Shown here in pieces: positions 55,616 to 61,752 of a DNA stretch of 61,752 nucleotides. The position numbers were made by a program, and so were the translations under genes. The stretch covers positions 1 to 61,752 of the forward strand of contig NZ_QUIN01000011.1 in the NCBI RefSeq assembly GCF_003480255.1, read 5' to 3'. The first letter of the stretch is position 1, and each line of letters starts with the position of its first letter. The notes under the pieces were generated by a model, which was given only the letters and a program-made list of their open reading frames with translations, was not told where the DNA came from and ran no database searches. The stretch is from Erysipelatoclostridium sp. AM42-17. GTDB lineage: Bacteria > Bacillota_I > Bacilli_A > Erysipelotrichales > Coprobacillaceae.

Positions 55616-56317
55616 ATGAGATTATTAATAGATACAAAGGATTTAGAATTACTAGTAGAGAAAAAAAGGGATTATATAGGAAATCAAGTAACTTTTGATA
55701 CATGGATAGCAGCAGTATCATTTATATTGTCTGTTTTAACAGCGCAATATGATCAAATTGGGTTACTATCTGGAAATCAAATCAAGACTATATTTATTCT
55801 TATTGGAATAATATATTTAATGAAGATAGGAAAAAGAAGTATGATGAAAAAATATGACCATGAAAATTTAATAGTTGATATAAACAATTTAAATCTCATA
55901 CAGCATAATCATTCTCTTGTTATCATTAAACATAGTGAACATTATTTACTATATGATGATGAAAGATGGCAATGTAAACTGTTTTTAAATTATAAAACAC
56001 AAAAAGTAAATAATGAACAGTTTATTCTTAATGCTGTTAGTAAAGATTTAGATATAGACGTATCATCTTTATCTTGTCAATATATTGCTTCTAGAATACA
56101 GGAAAAGTATTCTGTAAGTCACAATGAAAATAGAGTCTATAATCATAAATTATATATTATGACTATTCAGCCATTATTGCCCATGATGGAAAAGGATAAT
56201 TTTGTTATTAATAATAAACATTATTATTGGATGACTTTAGATGAGATGATGAATGATTCAGATATTCAAGAGAAAAATAGCGAAGTTGTTGAATTTGTAA
56301 GAGACATGGTTAAATAA
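55616..56317 (+). CDS. Two-helix membrane protein with a cytoplasmic alpha/beta domain (unknown)
   Basis: Not recognised with confidence. The 233-residue protein has two N-terminal helices (TFDTWIAAVSFILSVLTA, about 26-43, and TIFILIGIIYLMKIG, about 59-74), then about 150 cytoplasmic residues. This part includes HYLLYDDERWQCKLFLNYK and the late YYWMTLDEMMND, a pattern that recalls Nudix-like domains, but without the Nudix box residues. Such TM-Nudix-like fusions occur in signalling and defence loci. No gene of such a system is adjacent. The ribosome site is weak (GGAAAG far from the ATG). It converges with glpK over a shared terminator. Confidence 0.6.
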   Translation: MRLLIDTKDLELLVEKKRDYIGNQVTFDTWIAAVSFILSVLTAQYDQIGLLSGNQIKTIFILIGIIYLMKIGKRSMMKKYDHENLIVDINNLNLIQHNHSLVIIKHSEHYLLYDDERWQCKLFLNYKTQKVNNEQFILNAVSKDLDIDVSSLSCQYIASRIQEKYSVSHNENRVYNHKLYIMTIQPLLPMMEKDNFVINNKHYYWMTLDEMMNDSDIQEKNSEVVEFVRDMVK

Positions 56318-56318
56318 G

Positions 56319-56352
56319 AAAAGCTTGTATCGTATTTGGATACAAGCTTTTT
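56319..56352. terminator. Two-way terminator between the membrane protein gene and glpK
   Basis: AAAGCTTGTATC - 7-nt loop - GATACAAGCTTT, with T run on the plus side and A-rich flank on the other. Confidence 0.85.
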
Positions 56353-56354
56353 GG

Positions 56355-57836
56355 TTATTTAAATACTTTTGTTGCAGCAATAGCCTTTTTCCAACCTTCA
56401 TAGTTTTGAGTTTGTTGTTTTAAAGACATGCTAGGTTTATAGGTTGTAGAAATAGTATGAAGTTGTTTTATTTCTTCTTGGTCTTTCCAAAAACCAATAG
56501 CGAGTCCTGCTAGATAAGCAGCACCTAACGCCGTTGTTTCCTTTACTTGAGGAATCAGTATTTGAGTATTGAGCATATCACTTTGAAATTGCATCAAAAA
56601 GTGGTTGGCAGTAGCACCACCATCAACAAATAAGTGATCTAATGTTAGTTTAGATTCTTCTTTCATAGTTTCAATGACATCTTTACTTTGATATGCAATG
56701 GATTCTAAAGCGGCACGGATAATATGGCCTTGAGTTGTTCCTCTTGTAAGACCTAGTAATGTCCCTCTTACATCATTATCCCAATAAGGGGTACCTAAAC
56801 CCACAAAAGCAGGAACTAAATAAACCCCTTCATTATCTTTTAAATCTTTAATCATTTCTTCACTACAAGCTACATTATCAAAGAGATGAAGACCATCTCT
56901 TAGCCATTGCATAACACTACCACCGACAAAGACGGATCCTTCTAAAGCATAAGTAATTTGATGATGAAGGCCCCATGCGATTGTTGTAAGTAAGCCTTTT
57001 TTAGAATGAACAGGTTGATGTCCGGTATTCATTAACATAAAACATCCTGTGCCATATGTATTTTTAACATCGCCATGATGAAAACATGTTTGACCAAATA
57101 AGGATGCTTGTTGATCACCAGCAATACCACATATAGGGGCTTTAAAATGTAAACCAGTAAGTAAAGATTCATCACTATAACCATATATACAAGAAGAATC
57201 CTTTACTTCTGGTAACATAGATTGAGGAATAGAAAATAAATCTAATAATTCTTCATCCCATTTAAAATCATAAATATTATAAAGTAATGTTCTAGAAGCA
57301 TTACTATAATCAGTCACATGAACCTTTCCACCTGTTAATTTCCATACTAACCAACTATCAATCGTACCACATAATAAATCATCTTTGTTTTCATGAGTAT
57401 GTTCTAAGATCCATTTAATCTTACTGGCACTAAAATAAGGATTAATAAGTAAACCCGTTTTATTTTGTATAAATTCACTATATCCTTCTTGAATAAGTTG
57501 ATCACATATATCTTGAGATTGACGTGATTGCCAGACAATAGCATGATAAATAGGTTGACCTGTTTTTTTATTCCATACTACAGTTGTTTCTCTTTGGTTT
57601 GTAATACCAATTCCTTTTATTTGGTTTGCTTTAATATTATTTTCAATGAATAAACTTTGTACAACTTCTATGACTGATTGATAGATTTCTAAAGCATCAT
57701 GTTCTACCCAACCAGGATGAGGGAAATATTGTGTTATTTCTCTTTGTGATGAGTATCTTAGTTTTCCTTGTTTATCAAACAAGATAGCTCTAGTACTCGT
57801 TGTTCCCTGATCTATTGATAAAATAAATTCTTCCAT
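56355..57836 (-). CDS. glpK: Glycerol kinase
   Basis: A 493-residue FGGY-family kinase, with the phosphate loop [18 protein letters not shown], substrate segments [11 protein letters not shown] and [10 protein letters not shown], and the late ATP segment [18 protein letters not shown]. It phosphorylates glycerol in the cytoplasm. No glpF or glpD is adjacent. The FGGY signature region ([20 protein letters not shown]) retains the His regulated by HPr in Gram-positive GlpK nearby (position around 230, [13 protein letters not shown]). Ribosome site AAGGAGAATG. Confidence 0.95.
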   Translation of the reverse strand: MEEFILSIDQGTTSTRAILFDKQGKLRYSSQREITQYFPHPGWVEHDALEIYQSVIEVVQSLFIENNIKANQIKGIGITNQRETTVVWNKKTGQPIYHAIVWQSRQSQDICDQLIQEGYSEFIQNKTGLLINPYFSASKIKWILEHTHENKDDLLCGTIDSWLVWKLTGGKVHVTDYSNASRTLLYNIYDFKWDEELLDLFSIPQSMLPEVKDSSCIYGYSDESLLTGLHFKAPICGIAGDQQASLFGQTCFHHGDVKNTYGTGCFMLMNTGHQPVHSKKGLLTTIAWGLHHQITYALEGSVFVGGSVMQWLRDGLHLFDNVACSEEMIKDLKDNEGVYLVPAFVGLGTPYWDNDVRGTLLGLTRGTTQGHIIRAALESIAYQSKDVIETMKEESKLTLDHLFVDGGATANHFLMQFQSDMLNTQILIPQVKETTALGAAYLAGLAIGFWKDQEEIKQLHTISTTYKPSMSLKQQTQNYEGWKKAIAATKVFK

Positions 57837-57924
57837 AAAATCATTCTCCTTTTTCTTATTATAATATAGATTATGAGAAAATGGATAATATAAAGTTAGA
57901 CTACATAATTACATTTTATATAAA

Positions 57925-57985
57925 AAAATAGGACGATGTATTGCTACACAGTCCTTACAAAATATACTCAGTATATTTTTTTATG
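57925..57985. terminator. Two hairpins downstream of the orphan 113-residue gene
   Basis: AGGAC...GTCCT (57930-57955, with a T run on the minus strand) looks like a minus-strand terminator. AAAATATACT-C-AGTATATTTT (57959-57979) is near perfect with a plus-strand T run. Confidence 0.55.
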
Positions 57986-58017
57986 CATCTACATTTTAAT
58001 CAACTGAGTACCAGTTG

Positions 58018-58359
58018 TCAATAATAGACTTTTTGCTTTCTAATGTATTCATTTGTTTGTTTAGTAATTCGATAATAAGAGTCTAATGCATCTGACCTAT
58101 ATTCTGGGCTTTCAGGTCCATCTCCAAAATAACTTATATACCATTGATCTACTACTTTTAAAAACCATGGTGTATCAGGTAATGATCCTTGTGCAATAGC
58201 AAAAGTTTCAAAATCTTTTCTAACACCTTTATAAATACCTCTTGATACAATCTTTACGCCACGTGATTTAAAATACTTATCTATCTTTTGATAACATTCA
58301 TCTAAATCAATATTATTTTTATTTGCTTTTTCTTCACTTAAATAGATTTCCATTAGCAT
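58018..58359 (-). CDS. Orphan paralogue of the VapD partner
   Basis: A 113-residue protein clearly related to that at 52075 (shared WFLK-VDQWYISYFGD and SPEYRSDAL-SYYRI-KQTNEY), about two thirds identical by eye. No VapD-like frame follows; the sequence after its stop has only broken frames and terminators. It could be an antitoxin left behind, an anti-addiction gene, or proof that the family has a separate job. Ribosome site AAGGGGTGAATAT. Confidence 0.6.
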   Translation of the reverse strand: MLMEIYLSEEKANKNNIDLDECYQKIDKYFKSRGVKIVSRGIYKGVRKDFETFAIAQGSLPDTPWFLKVVDQWYISYFGDGPESPEYRSDALDSYYRITKQTNEYIRKQKVYY

Positions 58360-58438
58360 ATATATTCACCCCTTATCTTTACGTATATTAATATATCAAT
58401 AGTATATCCCTTTATTATTATATATGCTATTTTCAATT

Positions 58439-60448
58439 TTATTGTTTTGGTAAATCTTTAATACCGCATGATTTAAGATATTTATATATTCCTTCATAAA
58501 ACAAACTATTTCTTGTGGGATCTTCTTCGGGGTCAACGCCTTTAGGAACAAACAGTACCATACCTTGCCTAGCTCTTGTTAATAGTACTCTATATGAGTT
58601 GATTAGATAACGCTGTAATTCTGGTTTATTGCGTTTATTCCATTTTGTTCCCCTAAATGAGTAATAATCCCAATCAAATTTATCAGATTTTCTTCTAAGA
58701 TCAGCATCCCAACAAACAACTGCCCAATCAATTTCTAATCCTTGTACTTTAAATTCGCTAGCAACAACTTCCATCATATTTGAAGATCTTACATCATTTG
58801 GTTCAGCTAAAAACCACTTTACGTGATTAATATCTTTAGGAACATAGACTCCTTCCGATTTGAGCCTTTGTGCACCACTTGAAGCAAGAATTCCACACCT
58901 TTGTGAACCTCTAACCTGCGAGTGCGCCCATTTTTTTGCTTGGTTGATATTTCGTGTAATATAAATAGGGTATTTATTGATTATTTCGTTATAATAATTT
59001 GATGCATTTTCTATATCGTTATTTAGCAAACTATCGACAAATTTACTTTGGTTATTTGATCTAAAAGATCTTATTGATGTAGATAAGTGCAAATGCTCTA
59101 GTGGATGACATCGAGTACAATTTAATATTGATTTTTTGTCTATATTTTTATCTTCTATTTGAGTGAATATTTTTGGTGAATAAAACATATGCCATTCTTT
59201 GAAATCCTCTATACATGTTCTAAACCATTCATTTATGCCTACTTCACCATCGTATATATCTTGTCCTAATCCAACAAGACAAACGATTACTGCCCATTTT
59301 TTATGTCTATTCATGATGTCAACTAATAAGTGTGGTTCACTTACACGTAACATATCATCATTGTGCTTTTTAGACATTTTTTCTTTATTCCAAACTCTTT
59401 GAGCTTCGTCGAATATTAAGATTTTTTCAGCTGTAGGCTTATCTGAAGTAGCATTATCACGTTTAAAGCCAAAACTACTTTGTATTAGCGCATTAATTGA
59501 AGCGTCAGTTTGTTTTGATTTGAGTCCCTCAGATTTTGAACTTATTTTTAATGCTTCTCTTAGCACATCCACTAATGGTCCATTTCCTGAAAGATAAACA
59601 CTTAGTTCGGATTTGTCTTTATCTAAACTTTTTGCAACTACGTCTAGACCAACAAGTGTTTTTCCCGCACCTGGTACACCTGTGACAAAGCAGATATATT
59701 TCTGACTTTTCTCTTTTGCTTCTCTTATTAGTCTAGATATCTGTTTTTCACAAGCATCAATGTTTTCTTGACCTGCTTCCGAGTTTGCAATTTCTGTTAA
59801 TGAATGAGTTTTATAAGCTTCTACTGCAGCCGAAATAATGGTAGGAGTGGGGTAATAAGGCGAATTAAACCATTTATCAAAATCAATTTTTTCATTTGTT
59901 CCATATGTGTTTATAATCTTGTTAACCTTTGGAACTAATGTTTCTATATTTTCTCTTTGAAGATATATTTGTTTGTCTGGATAATGTCCTATTGTTTGTT
60001 GCTTCGTATATGGCTTAGCATCAGTGGCAATTAATATTGGACAAACATATAAATTTTCAGATTCTTTATGAAAATTTTTTATATCAATAGCATAATCTTC
60101 TGCTTGTTGGGCATCAAGAGCTGTAAAAGCAGATTTTCCATTTTTAAATTCAAGTGAGAAAACCATATGTCTAATTAAAAGAATGACATCTATTCTTTTG
60201 CCCAATCGAATAATATCATATTCAAATATAATATCGCCTTCTATACCATGTTTTTTTAATCTTGATTGTAATTCTTGTATTTGAGATTTCCAAGCATCAT
60301 TTTGCTCTTTGTTTGTATCATCAAACTGTTTAAATGAATGTTGAATTAATGAATGTAAAATTTCTCTTGCATCATCTTTAATAAATTCTGATATATCGTT
60401 ATAGTAATATGCTTTGTTCCGTTGTTTTGAATATGTATATTTGTTCAT
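58439..60448 (-). CDS. Nuclease-ATPase fusion, DUF2075 type
   Basis: A 669-residue protein. The N-terminal part has the pattern of a PD-(D/E)xK nuclease: Asp87 in GKRIDVIL and Glu100-x-Lys102 in SLEFKNGK. The ATPase has Walker A GVPGAGKT (257-264), Walker B IFDEAQ (345-350) and late helicase-like segments (LLTRARQGMVLFVPKG), as in the schlafen/UvrD-related DUF2075 ATPases. Reported relatives are linked to restriction and phage defence. It is divergent from a C5 DNA methyltransferase gene, 129 bp away, so I suggest a restriction-modification-like pair. The activity is inferred. Confidence 0.78.
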   Translation of the reverse strand: MNKYTYSKQRNKAYYYNDISEFIKDDAREILHSLIQHSFKQFDDTNKEQNDAWKSQIQELQSRLKKHGIEGDIIFEYDIIRLGKRIDVILLIRHMVFSLEFKNGKSAFTALDAQQAEDYAIDIKNFHKESENLYVCPILIATDAKPYTKQQTIGHYPDKQIYLQRENIETLVPKVNKIINTYGTNEKIDFDKWFNSPYYPTPTIISAAVEAYKTHSLTEIANSEAGQENIDACEKQISRLIREAKEKSQKYICFVTGVPGAGKTLVGLDVVAKSLDKDKSELSVYLSGNGPLVDVLREALKISSKSEGLKSKQTDASINALIQSSFGFKRDNATSDKPTAEKILIFDEAQRVWNKEKMSKKHNDDMLRVSEPHLLVDIMNRHKKWAVIVCLVGLGQDIYDGEVGINEWFRTCIEDFKEWHMFYSPKIFTQIEDKNIDKKSILNCTRCHPLEHLHLSTSIRSFRSNNQSKFVDSLLNNDIENASNYYNEIINKYPIYITRNINQAKKWAHSQVRGSQRCGILASSGAQRLKSEGVYVPKDINHVKWFLAEPNDVRSSNMMEVVASEFKVQGLEIDWAVVCWDADLRRKSDKFDWDYYSFRGTKWNKRNKPELQRYLINSYRVLLTRARQGMVLFVPKGVDPEEDPTRNSLFYEGIYKYLKSCGIKDLPKQ

Positions 60449-60534
60449 AAGATTACCTCTTAAGAAAATGATATCAGAATTTATTTATAAAAAACAGAAG
60501 TAAGTGAAATTTTAAAATGAATACGAAAACAATT

Positions 60535-60546
60535 GCGGCGTGCCGC
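60535..60546. promoter_or_regulatory. GC-rich palindrome between the nuclease-ATPase and methyltransferase genes
   Basis: GCGGC-GT-GCCGC lies in a very AT-rich spacer, 32 bp before the methyltransferase start. Such a palindrome could be an operator or the recognition site of the modification enzyme. Confidence 0.45.
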
Positions 60547-60577
60547 GATATGTGTTAACATGTTTATGGTGATTTTG

Positions 60578-61681
60578 ATGGGATATAAAGTGGCTAGTTT
60601 TTTTGCTGGTGTTGGTGGAATTGATTTAGGCTTTGAAAGAGCAGGTTTTGAAACAGTATATGCTAATGAAATTGATCGTTACGTGGCAGATACGTTTGAA
60701 ATGAATTTTGATTTAAAAGTAGATTGTCGAGATATTCATGATGTGAAACCTGATGAAATACCAGATTTTGATATATTGATAGGAGGTTTTCCCTGTCAAG
60801 CATTTAGTATAGCTGGATATCAACAAGGTTTTAAAGATGATCAGGGACGCGGAGATTTATTCTTTGAACTAATTAGAATAATGAAGGCTAGACGTCCAAG
60901 AGTTGCACTGTTTGAAAACGTAAAAAATTTAGTAGGACACGATAAGGGGAAAACTTTTAGAGTAATTTGTGAACAACTAAATTTACTAGGCTATCAATGT
61001 GACTATAGAGTATTAAATGCATGTGAATATGGTAATGTTCCACAAAATAGGGAGAGAATATATATTGTAGCGTTTAGAGATGAAAAAGATAAAGAACATT
61101 TTTCTATGCCAATGCCTATTGAATTAACTAATTCGATTAGAAATGTTATTGATTTTTCAGAAAAGGTAGACGAAAAATATTACTATTCAGCTGATAAATG
61201 TAAATTTTATGATATCTTGGAAAGAGATATTACAAATCATAATAGTATTTACCAATGGAGAAGGAAGTACGTAAGGGAAAATAAAAGTAATGTTGTTCCA
61301 ACATTAACAGCTAATATGGGAACTGGTGGTCATAATGTACCATTAATATTAACTGATGATAACCGTATTAGAAAATTGACACCATTGGAGTGCTTTAGAG
61401 TGCAGGGATTTCCGAAAAATTTTCATTTACCAGATCAAAGTAACGCACGCCTTTACAAACAAGCAGGAAACTCAGTTGTTGTTCCCGTAATTGAACGTAT
61501 AGCAATCAATATATTTGATTCTTTATCATTAAATGATAAATTAGTTAATTCAAAATTAGATGATTCAAAATTTATAGAATTAGTTAGGGTTTTAATAAAA
61601 GATGGTGCTACAATTTCTGATATTGATTTAATAGTAAATAATGAAGAGCTAAGGAAACAAAAATACATAGAATTATTATAA
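60578..61681 (+). CDS. DNA (cytosine-5) methyltransferase
   Basis: A 367-residue C5 methyltransferase with motif I FAGVGGIDLGF (SAM), motif IV GGFPCQAFSIAG (catalytic Cys73), motif VI ENVKNL, motif VIII QNRERIYIV, target-recognition region around 210-270, motif IX LTPLECFRVQGFP and motif X KQAGNSVVVPVIERIA, all intact. Start at 60578 (MGYKVASFFAG) follows GGTGATTTTG; the longer frame from 60533 lacks family similarity. The end has an extra helical tail of about 40 residues (LSLNDKLVNSKL to end). The target sequence is unknown. It ends 20 bp before the right inverted repeat. Confidence 0.92.
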   Translation: MGYKVASFFAGVGGIDLGFERAGFETVYANEIDRYVADTFEMNFDLKVDCRDIHDVKPDEIPDFDILIGGFPCQAFSIAGYQQGFKDDQGRGDLFFELIRIMKARRPRVALFENVKNLVGHDKGKTFRVICEQLNLLGYQCDYRVLNACEYGNVPQNRERIYIVAFRDEKDKEHFSMPMPIELTNSIRNVIDFSEKVDEKYYYSADKCKFYDILERDITNHNSIYQWRRKYVRENKSNVVPTLTANMGTGGHNVPLILTDDNRIRKLTPLECFRVQGFPKNFHLPDQSNARLYKQAGNSVVVPVIERIAINIFDSLSLNDKLVNSKLDDSKFIELVRVLIKDGATISDIDLIVNNEELRKQKYIELL

Positions 61682-61701
61682 AAGTCTGATCACTTTTTGT
61701 G

Positions 61702-61752
61702 GGCTATTCAAATAATTTAGGGGGTTCAACTTTGGGGGTCTACTTTAGGGGA
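61702..61752. repeat. Right copy of the 51-bp terminal inverted repeat
   Basis: Exact reverse complement of 3-53. It follows the methyltransferase gene after 20 bp. Confidence 0.85.

Overview
The window is AT-rich Firmicutes DNA with short gaps, AGGAGG-type ribosome sites, many U-tailed hairpin terminators and an unusual wealth of PTS genes. Paired mannose-class PTS operons, a LevR-type activator with its own sigma-54, LPXTG-like surface proteins and a low-GC coding style fit a gut Erysipelotrichia/Coprobacillaceae-type bacterium. That placement is inference; no rRNA or tRNA gene is visible. The two edges of the window are a perfect 51-bp inverted repeat (3-53 and 61702-61752), so the window is probably a contig or segment cut at a dispersed repeat.

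Layout. 181-2423 (minus): 6-phospho-beta-glucosidase and an RpiR regulator. 2758-10330: solo glycogen synthase, a membrane-anchored protein, a UvrA-like ATPase, a tiny membrane protein, a PLC-like metal protein and a UMF1 transporter. 10514-18884: a complete sigma-54 regulon, with rpoN (minus, own -24/-12 promoter), a LevR/GfrR-type activator, three tandem -24/-12 promoters, EIIA/B/C/D, a FrlB/GfrF-like SIS deglycase and a HAD phosphatase; this looks like an Amadori-product (fructoselysine/glucoselysine) pathway. 19037-29275: surface-protein remnant, NTF2-like protein, aldo/keto reductase with Fe-S domain, class III Fic protein, SGNH hydrolase, AraC regulator, two old-yellow-enzyme-type flavoproteins, an IS200 element and an MFS transporter. 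29341-35672: two near-identical OatA-like acyltransferases, an AraC regulator and a GH13 glucosidase. 35722-40131: a c-di-GMP-I riboswitch ahead of a large sortase-anchored adhesin gene that carries one nonsense and two frameshift lesions. 40369-42241: an accessory ClpX-like/ClpP-like pair.

42380-50241 is a second sugar-uptake block: a glucose-type PTS IICBA, a GlcT/LicT antiterminator, an AbiE toxin-antitoxin pair with a 19-8-19 palindromic operator, then manXYZ-manO behind a GlcT-like RNA antiterminator/terminator leader. AbiE sits between the antiterminator gene and the operon it probably controls. 50328-61681: a MATE exporter gene with an in-frame amber codon, a VapD-like toxin with an unrecognised partner, a second GH13 enzyme, an alpha/beta hydrolase, a decayed small gene, a 2-TM protein of unknown function, glycerol kinase, an orphan paralogue of the VapD partner, and a divergent pair made of a nuclease-ATPase (DUF2075 type) and a C5 DNA methyltransferase.

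Together the genes describe a carbohydrate specialist that imports sugars through PTS systems under three regulatory logics (sigma-54/LevR, RNA antitermination, RpiR/AraC), with stress, defence and surface genes in between. The points most worth a second look are the terminator that doubles as a sigma-54 promoter, the self-directed rpoN promoter, the RAT leader separated from its antiterminator by AbiE, the VapD/partner/orphan trio, and the nuclease-ATPase/methyltransferase pair.
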